In this document: positions 22,808-31,553 of the stretch, in pieces
How positions within the stretch are numbered: position 1 is the stretch's first letter
How the letters are laid out: every line of letters starts with the position of its first letter
DNA from: Mumia flava
Lineage (GTDB): Bacteria; Actinomycetota; Actinomycetes; Propionibacteriales; Nocardioidaceae
Direction: 5' to 3'
NCBI RefSeq assembly: GCF_002797495.1
Contig: NZ_PGEZ01000001.1
Coordinates: 1,922,001-1,986,000, forward strand
Length of the DNA: 64,000 nt
The notes under the pieces: model-generated
Seen by the model: only the letters and a program-made list of their open reading frames with translations
What the model was told of the DNA's origin: nothing
The model's database searches: none
Translations under genes and position numbers: made by a program

Positions 22808-24622
22808 ATGACGGAAACGCCTCCCGGACCCGGACAGGGCTTCGCGGGCCCCCCGACCGAGTACGGCCGCCTGGGCGACCGGTACGAGATCGGCGGGCTG
22901 CTCGGACGTGGTGGCATGGCGGACGTGCGGATCGGTCGCGACCTGCGGCTCGGCCGGACGGTCGCGATCAAGCGGCTGCGCACCGACCTGGCCAGCGACC
23001 CGACCTTCCTCGCCCGGTTCCGGCGCGAGGCGCAGTCGGCCGCCGCCCTGAACCACCCGTCGATCGTCGCCGTCTACGACACCGGCGAGGCGACCGGCCC
23101 TGACGGCCACACGGTGCCGTTCATCGTGATGGAGTACGTCGAGGGGCGCACCCTGCGCGACCTGCTGCGCGAGATGGAGCGGGACGGCCGCAAGATCCTC
23201 CCGGAGCGCTCCCTCGAGGTCACCGCCGACATCCTGGCGGCCCTCGACTACAGCCACCGGGCGGGCATCATCCACCGCGACATCAAGCCGGCGAACGTCA
23301 TGCTGACGCCGGGCGGCCAGGTCAAGGTGATGGACTTCGGGATCGCCCGCGCCGTCGCCGACTCCTCGTCGGCCATGACCCAGACGGCCGCGGTCGTCGG
23401 CACCGCCCAGTACCTCTCCCCGGAGCAGGCGCGCGGCGAGACCGTCGACGCACGCTCCGACATCTACTCGACCGGATGCCTGCTCTACGAGCTGCTGACC
23501 GGCCGACCGCCGTTCCAGGGCGACAGCCCCGTCTCCGTCGCGTACCAGCACGTCCGCGAGGAGGCACCGCCGCCGTCGACGTTCAACCCTGAGGTCTCGC
23601 CGCAGGTCGACCGCGTCGTCGCGCGCGCGCTGGCGAAGCGCACCGAGGACCGCTACCAGAGCGCCGCCGACATGCGTGCCGACATCGAGCGCGTGCTCGC
23701 CGGTCAGCCCACGGCCGCGATGGCGGCGCCCACCGCGGCGTACGCTGCCGTGCCGCCGGCGCCGCCGACCGACACGCTGCCCCCCGCGAACCTCCCTCCG
23801 GCCGAGGAGGAGGAGGGCAAGAAGAAGACCTGGATCTGGGTCCTCTCCGCGCTGGCAGCCGTGCTCCTGATCGGCCTCGCGGCCTGGGGGGTGCCCAAGC
23901 TCATCGGAGACGACCCGCCGCCGGTCGACACGGTCGCCATGCCCGATGTCAGCGGCAAGACCCAGCGTGCCGCCGAGCGTCAGCTCACCGGGCCGGACTA
24001 CGAGTTCACGATCGGCGAGGTCATCCCGCAGCCGAGCGCTGACGTCGAGGAGGGCAACGTCATCTCGACCGATCCGCCCGCCGAGACCGAGGTCGAGGTC
24101 GGGGCGGACACCATGGTCGACATCGTGGTCAGCACCGGTCCCGAGAAGGTGACGGTCCCGTACCTCGTGGGCAAGAAGCTCAAGGCGGCCCGTGAGGAGC
24201 TCGAGAGTCTCGGGCTCAGCGCCGAGGTCGTCGAGACCGACTCCGACCGTCCCCGCAACGAGGTGATCAACACGTCCCCGTCGTTCGGCGCCGAGGTCGA
24301 CCCCGGCACGTCGGTGACCCTGACGATCTCGAAGGGTCAGGCCGAGGTCCCCGACGTGGTCGGGATGTCGCGCGAGGATGCCGAGCAGACGCTGAGCGAT
24401 GCGGGCTTCGACGTCCGGGTGATCGAGACCGCCTCCGACGAGGAGGCGGGGACGGTGCTCGAGCAGATCCCGGGCTCGGGTGAGAAGGTCGACCCGGGCG
24501 AGACGATCGTCATCACCGTCTCGACCGGCCCCGAGGAGACCGACGAGCCGACGCCGGAGGACCCCGGGTTCACCGACGAGAACGGTGACGGCATCCCCGA
24601 CGACGTCCAGACCGGACCGTAG
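22808..24622 (+). CDS. pknB: PASTA-domain Ser/Thr protein kinase PknB
   Basis: The 604-residue protein has a Hanks-type kinase domain (about 26-295; GRGGMADV, catalytic HRDIKPANV, DFG, activation loop TQTAAVVGTAQYLSPEQA). A juxtamembrane Pro-rich region, one transmembrane helix (about 340-362) and three extracellular PASTA repeats follow, and then an acidic tail. PASTA domains sense muropeptides or lipid II, and the kinase phosphorylates cell-wall and division proteins, opposed by PstP. Mycobacterial PknB has four PASTA repeats; this one has three. The tail reads TDENGDGIPDD, like a calcium-binding thrombospondin-3/EF-hand loop. No pknA precedes it. Confidence 0.94.
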   Translation: MTETPPGPGQGFAGPPTEYGRLGDRYEIGGLLGRGGMADVRIGRDLRLGRTVAIKRLRTDLASDPTFLARFRREAQSAAALNHPSIVAVYDTGEATGPDGHTVPFIVMEYVEGRTLRDLLREMERDGRKILPERSLEVTADILAALDYSHRAGIIHRDIKPANVMLTPGGQVKVMDFGIARAVADSSSAMTQTAAVVGTAQYLSPEQARGETVDARSDIYSTGCLLYELLTGRPPFQGDSPVSVAYQHVREEAPPPSTFNPEVSPQVDRVVARALAKRTEDRYQSAADMRADIERVLAGQPTAAMAAPTAAYAAVPPAPPTDTLPPANLPPAEEEEGKKKTWIWVLSALAAVLLIGLAAWGVPKLIGDDPPPVDTVAMPDVSGKTQRAAERQLTGPDYEFTIGEVIPQPSADVEEGNVISTDPPAETEVEVGADTMVDIVVSTGPEKVTVPYLVGKKLKAAREELESLGLSAEVVETDSDRPRNEVINTSPSFGAEVDPGTSVTLTISKGQAEVPDVVGMSREDAEQTLSDAGFDVRVIETASDEEAGTVLEQIPGSGEKVDPGETIVITVSTGPEETDEPTPEDPGFTDENGDGIPDDVQTGP

Positions 24623-24633
24623 GGCGTCGCTTC

Positions 24634-25371
24634 TCAGCCCAGCCGCTGGGCGTACTGCAGGTCGACCGAGGTGGAGTACGCCGGCGCGACCACCTGCGAC
24701 CGGGTCGTGATGTCGAGCCCGAGCTGGTACTCCTCGACGTAGTCGCGGTAGATGTCGACGGCCTGGGACCGTCCGAGCGCGGTGTAGAGCGTCGTGGGGT
24801 TGCCGACCGCCTCGATCACGTACGGCGGGGAGTACGGCACGCCGTCGAGGATGACGGTGTTGCCGACGCACTTGATGCCGGTCGTCGAGATCAGCCGCTG
24901 GCCCTGAAGGGTGATCGCCTCCGCGCCGCCGGCCCACAGGGCGTTGACGAACGCCTGGATGTCCTGCTGGTGCACGACGAGGAGGTTGGGGTCGAGTCCG
25001 CTGACCTCGACCTCGCGCGGGGCGTCGTCGAGAGCGACCTGGAGACCCGGGCCCGTGACCTCGGTGAAGCCCGCCCCCGACCGCAGCGCGTCGGCCTCCG
25101 CGCGGACGTCGTCGATCCGCTCGTTGTCGACCTCCTGGGTCAGGTCGTCGATCTGCGAGCGCAGGTCGTCGATCACCTGCTGCTCGGAGTCGACCTTGCT
25201 GCGCCGCTCCTGGACCAGGGTGGGGAGGTCGACGTCGTCGTCGCGGAGATCGGTCCCGTCGGCATTCACCGCGCTCATCGCGAACAACCCGCCGGCGGCC
25301 AGCATGACCACCGGGACCGCGAACGACCAGGGCGTGCGTCGCCGCCGGTCGGGGTCCTCGGTGTCGCTCAC
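24634..25371 (-). CDS. DUF881 family membrane-anchored protein
   Basis: The 245-residue protein has an N-terminal transmembrane helix (about 14-36) and a coiled coil (about 55-95). An extracellular DUF881 domain contains the typical DPNLLVVHQQDIQAFVNALW, the strand with ISTTGIKCVGNTVIL and the DGVPYSPPYVIEAVG segment. The family is common beside crgA in actinobacteria, as here, and is presumed to act in the cell envelope. It converges with pknB (11 bases) and is divergent from crgA. Exact role unknown. Confidence 0.85.
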   Translation of the reverse strand: MSDTEDPDRRRRTPWSFAVPVVMLAAGGLFAMSAVNADGTDLRDDDVDLPTLVQERRSKVDSEQQVIDDLRSQIDDLTQEVDNERIDDVRAEADALRSGAGFTEVTGPGLQVALDDAPREVEVSGLDPNLLVVHQQDIQAFVNALWAGGAEAITLQGQRLISTTGIKCVGNTVILDGVPYSPPYVIEAVGNPTTLYTALGRSQAVDIYRDYVEEYQLGLDITTRSQVVAPAYSTSVDLQYAQRLG

Positions 25372-25479
25372 GGGTGCTCTCCTTCTCGGCCACCAGGGGC
25401 GCAGACTACGCTAGCCGAGAGAACCAACCACGACGCCGCCCGTCCGCGGGCGAGCCTGACCTGCCCGAGGTGTTACCCC

Positions 25480-25794
25480 GTGTCCGAAGCCGAGTCGTCC
25501 AAGTCCGCCGCCGAGTCGGATCCGTCGCGCTCCGGCAACCCTGCCAAGCGCGCAGAAGCCGACGCGAAGCAGAAGTCCGCTGCGACGGCCAAGAAGACGA
25601 AGCCGGTCAAGATCGGCAACCGCTGGGCGGCCCCGCTGATGATCGCGTGCGCCGTGATCGGCCTGGTGTGGATCGTGCTGTTCTACACAGCCGGCAACGA
25701 CATCCCGGTGATGCAGGATCTCCAGGGCTGGAACCTCGTGATCGGGATGGGCTTCATCGTCGCGGCGTTCGGCTTCGCGATGAAGTGGGAGTGA
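25480..25794 (+). CDS. crgA: Cell-division protein CrgA
   Basis: The 104-residue protein has a Lys/Ala/Ser-rich cytoplasmic N-terminus and two transmembrane helices (about 50-70 and 83-101). Family residues include NRWAAPLMIACAVIGLVWIV and the final FGFAMKWE. CrgA connects FtsZ-ring proteins with PBPs in mycobacteria and inhibits sporulation septation in Streptomyces. The GTG at 25480 is used because CGAGG lies upstream and the product has the normal length. Confidence 0.93.
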   Translation: MSEAESSKSAAESDPSRSGNPAKRAEADAKQKSAATAKKTKPVKIGNRWAAPLMIACAVIGLVWIVLFYTAGNDIPVMQDLQGWNLVIGMGFIVAAFGFAMKWE

Positions 25795-25846
25795 GCCTCG
25801 CGCGCGAGCGTGCTCGTCCCCAGCTGTGAGTGATCCTGGGGAAATC

Positions 25847-25902
25847 ACACCGCTGTCATTCTCCACATTGGTGAACAACTCTGTGGAGAACGACAGCGGT
25901 GT
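25847..25902. terminator. 21-bp-arm inverted repeat between crgA and rhomboid genes
   Basis: The arms 25847-25867 and 25882-25902 pair over 21 positions with a single mismatch around a 14-nt loop. The element lies between two convergent genes, so a bidirectional terminator is the first reading. Each arm contains the 9-mer TTCTCCACA/TGTGGAGAA, a near DnaA-box sequence also present in the dnaA-dnaN gap. No T-run is present. Confidence 0.6.
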
Positions 25903-25908
25903 CATTCG

Positions 25909-26808
25909 TCAGGTGAGCTGGGCCGTCCGAGCGATGGTAGCGACGAGGATCCCGAGCCACAGCACCCCGAAGGTGGCGTACTGGACGAGCGCTCGCCGCT
26001 CCCGGGGCGCGTAGGCGAAGGCGGCGCCGAGGAGGAGACCGGTGAGAAAACCCCCGAGGTGACCCTGCCAGCTGATGCTGGATCCAAAGAGCGTGAAGGC
26101 GACGTTGAGACCCAGCAGCACGAGCAGGGGCCGCAAGTCAGCGCCCTGCTTGTACATCACCACGAGCGCCATCGCGAAGAGTCCGAAGATCGCCCCGGAG
26201 GCGCCGGCCGTCAGCCCGTAGACGGGCGAGAGCCAGTACACGAACACCGAAGACCCGACCGCTGCTGTGAGGTACGCCGCGAGGAAGCGAGCCGAACCGA
26301 GATAGCGTTCGAGCAGCGGGCCGAACAGGTACAAGGCGTACATGTTCAGCAGGATGTGCAGCCAGTTCCAGTGCAGGAACGCCGAAGTCAGCATGCGCCA
26401 GTAGGCGCCATCGGCGACGCCGGTGAGAAGCTGCTCGTCCGGAGTCCTGGGGTGCGCCACGACCGACCGGGCAAGCATGGCGCCCCACTCCATCAAGGCG
26501 CTGACCCCACCCCCGGTCACGGTGGCGATCACGAAGACGACGACGTTGATCCCGATCAGGGTCATCGACACCGTCCCGGGCCGCCCGGGCACCAGGCCAC
26601 CCGCCGCCGTGCGCGGCTGCCGGACCTGGGCCTGCCCGACCCGCAGGCAGGTCGGGCACTGGTAGCCGACCGAGGCCTCGCGCATGCAGTCCGGGCAGAT
26701 CGGCTTGCCGCAGCGCTGGCAGGAGATGTACGTCTCCCGGTCGGGGTGCAGGTAGCAGTGCGGCGGGGCAGGCGCGCCGGGCGCCGGCCCCTCGGGCGGC
26801 TGGGTCAC
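25909..26808 (-). CDS. Rhomboid-family intramembrane serine protease with N-terminal zinc finger
   Basis: The 299-residue protein starts with a B-box-like Cys/His finger (about 17-58, HCYLHPDRETYISCQRCGKP plus CPDC and CPTC pairs). It continues into a six-helix rhomboid domain with the catalytic serine in GASG and the histidine in QGHLGG. The N-terminal HWNWLHILLNM loop is typical. Rhomboids cleave membrane helices; the substrate is unknown. It lies 7 bases downstream of the cyclophilin gene on the same strand and probably shares its transcript. Confidence 0.9.
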   Translation of the reverse strand: MTQPPEGPAPGAPAPPHCYLHPDRETYISCQRCGKPICPDCMREASVGYQCPTCLRVGQAQVRQPRTAAGGLVPGRPGTVSMTLIGINVVVFVIATVTGGGVSALMEWGAMLARSVVAHPRTPDEQLLTGVADGAYWRMLTSAFLHWNWLHILLNMYALYLFGPLLERYLGSARFLAAYLTAAVGSSVFVYWLSPVYGLTAGASGAIFGLFAMALVVMYKQGADLRPLLVLLGLNVAFTLFGSSISWQGHLGGFLTGLLLGAAFAYAPRERRALVQYATFGVLWLGILVATIARTAQLT

Positions 26809-26815
26809 TACCGGG

Positions 26816-27337
26816 TCAGCTCTCGACGACGACGGTCTCGATCACGACCGGATCGACCGGGCGGTCCATCCGACCGGTGGCGGTGGTCCCGATCGCGTCG
26901 ACGACGCGCTTGCTGTCGTCGTCGGCGACCTCGCCGAAGATCGTGTGGCGACGGTTCAGGTGCGGCGTCGCGACGGTCGTGATGAAGAACTGGGAGCCGT
27001 TCGTCCCCGGCCCGGCGTTGGCCATCGCGAGGAGGTACGGCTTGTCGAACTGCAGGTCGGGGTGGAACTCGTCCTCGAACTCGAAGCCGGGGCCGCCGGT
27101 GCCGTTCCCGACCGGGTCGCCGCCCTGGATCATGAACGAGTCGATGACGCGGTGGAACGTCAGGCCGTCGTAGAACGGGTCGTTGCGATCGGCGCCCGTC
27201 TCCGGGTCACGCCACGTCTTGCTGCCGGTCGCCAGGCCGACGAAGTTGTCGACGGTCTTCGGCGCGTGGTCGCCGAACATGGTGATCACGATGTCGCCGC
27301 GGTTCGTCTTCAGCGTCACGGTGGGCTGGTTCGCCAC
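26816..27337 (-). CDS. Cyclophilin-type peptidyl-prolyl cis-trans isomerase
   Basis: The 173-residue cytoplasmic cyclophilin carries the catalytic FHRVIDSFMIQGGDP segment and later NGSQFFITT and HTIFGEV. It catalyses proline isomerisation in folding proteins. The GTG at 27337, with GAGAGGGAC upstream, gives the standard short form; longer in-frame extensions upstream have no family match. It is the first gene of a two-gene unit with the rhomboid protease. Confidence 0.93.
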   Translation of the reverse strand: MANQPTVTLKTNRGDIVITMFGDHAPKTVDNFVGLATGSKTWRDPETGADRNDPFYDGLTFHRVIDSFMIQGGDPVGNGTGGPGFEFEDEFHPDLQFDKPYLLAMANAGPGTNGSQFFITTVATPHLNRRHTIFGEVADDDSKRVVDAIGTTATGRMDRPVDPVVIETVVVES

Positions 27338-27488
27338 GATGTCCCTCTCGTTCGGAGCTGTCTCGCCCCGATCCTCCCATGCCGCACCAGCCCGCCAGCG
27401 GATCGCCTCGACTGCACTCCATCGGCGCTCACGCCGTCGGCTCGGTAGCGTGGGAGGTCCCAGATGTCGATCAGTGGAAGGGCGAGGC

Positions 27489-28076
27489 ATGCTGCGCAAG
27501 AAGAAGTCGAAGCGCGAGGCCGCCACCGAGAAGGCCGGCGAGCTGTGGAACGAGGCGTCGTCGACGCTGTCCGACGCTGCCGGCAGCCTGAGCGAGAGCG
27601 TGGGCCCGACGATCGACCGCGCCAAGGAAGCGGCAGCACCGACCGTCGCCGACGCCACCGCCCGGGCGAAGGAGGCCGGCGAGGTGTCCAAGAAGAAGGC
27701 GAAGAAGGCCCGCAAGGAGGCCGCCGCCCTCGCGGCCGTGGCTGCGGCCGCTGCGTCGGAGAAGGCCGACAAGTACGCGGAGTCGACCGCGGAGGCCGCC
27801 GAGGAGCCCAAGAAGAAGAAGCACCGGCTGCGCAAGCTGGTCTTCGTGGCCGCCATCGGCGGCGCCATCGCGTTCGTGGCGAAGAAGCTCAGCGGCGACT
27901 CGTCCGGCGGGTCCTACACGCCGCCGCCTCCGCCGCCCGCACCCGTACGCCCGGTCGGGACGCCGACGGACTCATCGAGCGGCACCGCGGCCAGCGACGA
28001 CCCGCTGGCGGACGAGGGCAAGGAGACGGACCCGTCGACGCCGGCGGAGCCGTCATCCGATAAGAACGACGGGTGA
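27489..28076 (+). CDS. Lys/Ala-rich single-span membrane-associated protein
   Basis: No family is recognised beyond a YtxH-like look. The 195-residue protein has a basic start (MLRKKKSKREA) and a long Ala/Lys/Glu helical segment (about 15-110) likely to form an amphipathic or coiled helix. One hydrophobic segment follows (about 118-136, LRKLVFVAAIGGAIAFVAKK), then a Pro-rich and Asp/Glu/Ser-rich tail. The ATG at 27489 follows GGGCGAGG. It overlaps the enoyl-CoA hydratase gene by 4 bases, but no functional link is evident. Confidence 0.75.
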   Translation: MLRKKKSKREAATEKAGELWNEASSTLSDAAGSLSESVGPTIDRAKEAAAPTVADATARAKEAGEVSKKKAKKARKEAAALAAVAAAAASEKADKYAESTAEAAEEPKKKKHRLRKLVFVAAIGGAIAFVAKKLSGDSSGGSYTPPPPPPAPVRPVGTPTDSSSGTAASDDPLADEGKETDPSTPAEPSSDKNDG

Positions 28077-28849
28077 CTGTCGAGCTCTCCCGTGACAACG
28101 GCGGCGTCGCGATCCTCACGATCGCGGCGCCGCCGGTCAACTTGTACACCACCGACCTGCACGACGCCTTCGAGGCAGCGTTGGACGCGATCGAGGCCGA
28201 ACCGCCCCGGGCGTTGCTGATCAGGGCCGAGGGCAGGGTCGTCTCCGGAGGCGTCGACGTCGGGCTCTTCGACGCGCAGTCCTCGGCTGCGGAGGGCAAG
28301 GTGCTCTTCGACCGGATGCTCGAGCTCCCGCTGCGGATCGCTGCGCTCGATCTGCCGGTCGTGTTCGCGGCCCACGGCCTGTGCCTGACCTGGGCTCTCG
28401 AGGTCGCGCTCGCCTGCGACCTGATCGTCGCGTCCGACCGTGCGCGGTTCGGGCTCGTCGAGAAGGTCGTCGGCCTGACCCCGACGATGGGCGGGACACA
28501 GCGATTCGCCTCCCGCGCCGGCATCGGTCGGGCGAAGGAGTTCGTGATGACCGGCGACCTCTACGACGCGGCGACCCTCGAGCGTTGGGGCGTGGTGAAC
28601 CGCGTGCACCCCGCCGACGAGCTGGACGACGCCGTCGGTGCGCTGGTCGCGTCCCTCGCCGCCGGCCCGACACGCGCCCACGCCGCGACCAAGGAGGTGC
28701 TGCGGCGGGTCGAGGCCGGTGGCGTGGCAGCGGCCGACGAGGCGATCACCTCGATCGCGGCGGCGCTGTACGACACCGAGGACATGCGCAACGCGATCCG
28801 CTCGTTCCTCACCGACGGGCCCGGCAAGGCGACGTACACCGGTCGCTGA
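28073..28849 (+). CDS. Enoyl-CoA hydratase/isomerase family protein
   Basis: The 258-residue crotonase-fold protein shows an oxyanion-hole SGGVDVGLF and the two glutamates expected of hydratases, in LTWALEVALACD and FGLVEKVVGLTPTMGGTQR. It could hydrate enoyl-CoAs in fatty-acid or amino-acid catabolism; the exact substrate is not readable. The GTG at 28073 overlaps the preceding stop by 4 bases. A tandem repeat follows the stop codon. Confidence 0.87.
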   Translation: MTVELSRDNGGVAILTIAAPPVNLYTTDLHDAFEAALDAIEAEPPRALLIRAEGRVVSGGVDVGLFDAQSSAAEGKVLFDRMLELPLRIAALDLPVVFAAHGLCLTWALEVALACDLIVASDRARFGLVEKVVGLTPTMGGTQRFASRAGIGRAKEFVMTGDLYDAATLERWGVVNRVHPADELDDAVGALVASLAAGPTRAHAATKEVLRRVEAGGVAAADEAITSIAAALYDTEDMRNAIRSFLTDGPGKATYTGR

Positions 28850-28857
28850 ACGCCTCC

Positions 28858-28980
28858 CGCCGGTCGAGGCCGAGCGGAGCCGCACCCGCCGGTCGAGGCC
28901 GAGCGGAGCCGCACCCGCCGGTCGAGGCCGAGCGGAGCCGTACCCGCCGGTCGAGGCCGAGCGGAGCGAGGATCGAGACC
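28858..28980 (-). repeat. Tandem 29-bp units of the dispersed repeat, reverse orientation
   Basis: Units start at 28858, 28887, 28916 and 28945, each CGCCGGTCGAGGCCGAGCGG plus a short remainder; the fourth runs into GAGGATCGAGACCCC. The reverse complement reads GGGGTCTCGATCC ... CTCGGCCTCGACC, matching the array at 16841. It fills the gap between the convergent enoyl-CoA hydratase and DUF3817 genes. Confidence 0.9.
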
Positions 28981-28981
28981 C

Positions 28982-29329
28982 CTACTCCGAGGCGAGCGCT
29001 GCCTGCTCCGCGGCCATCGCCTCGCGGGTGCGCTCGGTCGCGCGGTGCTCGGCGAGGAAGCTCACGAACGGGATCGTCGCCAGCAGCATCGTGGCGATGG
29101 TGAAGCCGACCGGCCACCCTGCGCGCCGCGACAGCATCGCGGTGACGACCAGCAGGATCATGTAGAAGAGTCCGTGCACCGGCGAGATCGACGCGGTGAG
29201 CTCGCCGAAGGAGTAGAGCCCGGATCCTTCGTCGACCAGCATCTTCAGGATCCACCCGCCGACGACGAAGATCACGAAGACGCTGACGATCAGCGCGAAG
29301 ACCCGGTAGGTCGTGAGAAGCCGTTCCAC
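28982..29329 (-). CDS. DUF3817 family membrane protein
   Basis: The 115-residue protein has three hydrophobic segments (about 9-30, 47-65, 72-92) and the family features YRVFALIVSVFVIFVV and SPVHGLFYMILLV. It is a small integral membrane protein of unknown function, common in actinobacteria and sometimes found beside SURF1 genes, as here (9 bases downstream of it). The GTG at 29329 is used. Confidence 0.85.
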   Translation of the reverse strand: MERLLTTYRVFALIVSVFVIFVVGGWILKMLVDEGSGLYSFGELTASISPVHGLFYMILLVVTAMLSRRAGWPVGFTIATMLLATIPFVSFLAEHRATERTREAMAAEQAALASE

Positions 29330-29338
29330 GTCGCCAGG

Positions 29339-30169
29339 TTACTCAGCGGTCGCAAGCGGCTTCGGTGCGGGCCGGGCGCCGGACGGACGGTCGCCACCCG
29401 GTCCGTTGCGCAGGTCGGTGCACATCCGCCACCACATGAACACCGCGAACGCGCCGAAGATCCACCACTGGATCGCGTACGCGAGGTTGCGCAGACCCGC
29501 GCTCCAGGAGACCTCGGGATCCGGCGGTGCGACCGGCGCCAGGTCCGCGCTCTCGGGCGGGGTCTGGTCCGTGACGATCCCGTACCCGCCGTACAGGTCG
29601 TAGGGGAGGTCGTTGACCAGCGCCGGGATCCGTACGCCGTCGATCACACGGGAGTCGGGGTCGAGTCCGCTCCCGCGGGCGTCGCCTGCCTGCAGGACCG
29701 CGGAGATCGTGACCTGGCCGGCGGCGGGCTCGGGAACGTCGCCCGCCTCCGCCGACCACCCCCGGACGACGAGCAGCGCCGGCGGACGCCCGGCCGCGCC
29801 CGCCTCGACGCCGTCGACCAGGACCGGGGCCACCAGCCAGTAGCCGTCCGTGCCGTCCTGGTCGCGTCCGGAGACCCACACCTGGTCGCCGGCGGGAGCG
29901 TACGTGCCGGTGAGCTCGACCGGGCGATGGTTGGCCGTCGCCGTGAAGGCGTCGTCGGGACCGAGGACCTCGGTGAGGGCGACCTCCGGGACCGCCTGCT
30001 GGTCGGCGCGCTCGTGCTCGCGCCGGGTGTCGTACACCCCCATCTGCCACAGCCCCATGAACAAGCAGAACACCACCGCCACGACGACCAGCGCGTGCAG
30101 CCCCCACAGGCGCCGCGAGAACCATCCGACCCGTGGGCCGGATGGCTGGTCGTCGTGCGGTGCGGTCAC
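29339..30169 (-). CDS. SURF1 family cytochrome oxidase assembly protein
   Basis: The 276-residue protein has two transmembrane helices, near each end (about 25-45 and 228-247), with an extracytoplasmic domain between. This is the SURF1 layout: [11 protein letters not shown] after helix 1, VRGW and [17 protein letters not shown] at helix 2. SURF1 helps haem a insertion into aa3-type cytochrome c oxidase. The start overlaps the glyA stop by 4 bases, so it may be translated from the glyA transcript. The oxidase genes are not in the window. Confidence 0.88.
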   Translation of the reverse strand: MTAPHDDQPSGPRVGWFSRRLWGLHALVVVAVVFCLFMGLWQMGVYDTRREHERADQQAVPEVALTEVLGPDDAFTATANHRPVELTGTYAPAGDQVWVSGRDQDGTDGYWLVAPVLVDGVEAGAAGRPPALLVVRGWSAEAGDVPEPAAGQVTISAVLQAGDARGSGLDPDSRVIDGVRIPALVNDLPYDLYGGYGIVTDQTPPESADLAPVAPPDPEVSWSAGLRNLAYAIQWWIFGAFAVFMWWRMCTDLRNGPGGDRPSGARPAPKPLATAE

Positions 30170-31458
30170 GCCAGCGGGCTCAGCGAGGGGTAGAGCGGGA
30201 ACCGCTCCGTCAGGGCGGCGACGCGCTTGCGGAGGCCGTCGAGATCAGCGACCTCGGGCTGCAGCGCCTCGGCGATGATGTCGGCGACCTCACGGAACTC
30301 GTCGGCGCCGAAGCCGCGGGTGGCGAGCGCCGGCGTGCCGATCCGCAGGCCGGAGGTGATCATCGGCGGCCGCGGGTCGTTCGGGACCGCGTTGCGGTTG
30401 ACGGTGATGCCGACCTCGTGGAGGCGGTCCTCGGCCTGCTGGCCGTCGAGCGAAGACTCGCGCAGGTCGACGAGCACGAGATGGACGTCGGTGCCGCCGG
30501 TGAGGACGTTGACGCCCACCTGGGTCATGTCGTCGGCCGTGAGCCGCTCGGCGAGGAGCTTCGCGCCCTCGACCGTGCGCTGCTGGCGGTCGGCGAACTC
30601 CGGCTGCGCCGCCATCTTGAACGCGACGGCCTTCGCTGCGATCACGTGCTCGAGCGGACCGCCCTGCTGTCCGGGGAAGACCGCCGAGCGGATCTTCTTG
30701 CCGATCTCGGGATCGTTCGTCATCACGACTCCGCCGCGGGGGCCGCCGAGCGTCTTGTGGGTCGTCGACGTGACGACGTGCGCGTGCGGGAGCGGGCTCG
30801 GGTGCAGACCGGCGGCGACCAGCCCGGCGAAGTGGGCCATGTCGACCATGAGCTTCGCGCCGACCTCGTCGGCGATCGCCCGGAACTCGGCGAAGTCGAG
30901 CTGGCGGGGGTACGCGGACCAGCCGGCGATGATCAGCGCCGGGCGGTGCTCGTTCGCGAGCCGCCGGACCTCCTCCATGTCGACGAGGTTGTCGCCCTCG
31001 CGGACGTGGTAGGCCACGACGTCGTACAGCTTGCCGGAGAAGTTCAGTCGCATGCCGTGCGTGAGGTGACCACCGTGCGCGAGGTCCAGGCCGAGGATCG
31101 TGTCGCCGGGCTTGATCAGCGCGTGCATCGCGGCGGCGTTCGCCTGCGCGCCCGAGTGCGGCTGCACGTTGGCGTACTCCGCGTCGAACAGCGCCTTCAA
31201 CCGGTCGATCGCGAGGGTCTCGGTCACGTCGACGAACTCGCAGCCGCCGTAGTAGCGCTTGCCCGGGTAGCCCTCGGCGTACTTGTTGGTCATCACCGAG
31301 CCCTGCGCCTGCAGCACACCGAGCGGGGCGAAGTTCTCCGACGCGATCATCTCGAGGGTGTCGCGCTGGCGGCCGAGCTCCGCGTCGATGGCGGCCGCGA
31401 CCTCGGGGTCGAACGACGCGAGCGACTGGTTGAGCGCGGAGTGCTGGGTGCTGGTCAT
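30166..31458 (-). CDS. glyA: Serine hydroxymethyltransferase
   Basis: The 430-residue PLP enzyme interconverts serine and glycine and feeds one-carbon units to tetrahydrofolate. The PLP lysine lies in [15 protein letters not shown], and [19 protein letters not shown] and [11 protein letters not shown] are conserved substrate-site segments. The ATG at 31458 follows AGGAG at a good distance; upstream in-frame extension is not conserved. The 95-nt leader before the preceding gene has partial likeness to a ZTP riboswitch (see findings). SURF1 and DUF3817 genes lie downstream on the same strand. Confidence 0.96.
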   Translation of the reverse strand: MTSTQHSALNQSLASFDPEVAAAIDAELGRQRDTLEMIASENFAPLGVLQAQGSVMTNKYAEGYPGKRYYGGCEFVDVTETLAIDRLKALFDAEYANVQPHSGAQANAAAMHALIKPGDTILGLDLAHGGHLTHGMRLNFSGKLYDVVAYHVREGDNLVDMEEVRRLANEHRPALIIAGWSAYPRQLDFAEFRAIADEVGAKLMVDMAHFAGLVAAGLHPSPLPHAHVVTSTTHKTLGGPRGGVVMTNDPEIGKKIRSAVFPGQQGGPLEHVIAAKAVAFKMAAQPEFADRQQRTVEGAKLLAERLTADDMTQVGVNVLTGGTDVHLVLVDLRESSLDGQQAEDRLHEVGITVNRNAVPNDPRPPMITSGLRIGTPALATRGFGADEFREVADIIAEALQPEVADLDGLRKRVAALTERFPLYPSLSPLA

Positions 31459-31553
31459 CGCATGAGCTCCTGGGGACAGGCCGACGAGGTGCGCGACGGC
31501 ACGCGCGCGCCGCTCCCAGGGTAACGAACCGGGCGAACCGACCCGCCGGCCGC

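Noticed and set aside
22469-25393. 974-codon open frame on the minus strand covering pknB and DUF881
   Set aside because: Part is antisense to pknB and part is out of frame with DUF881, whose own frame gives the family motifs.
28858-28980. CRISPR array or insertion-sequence end
   Set aside because: Contiguous 29-bp tandem units without spacers, and no transposase or target-site duplication is visible.
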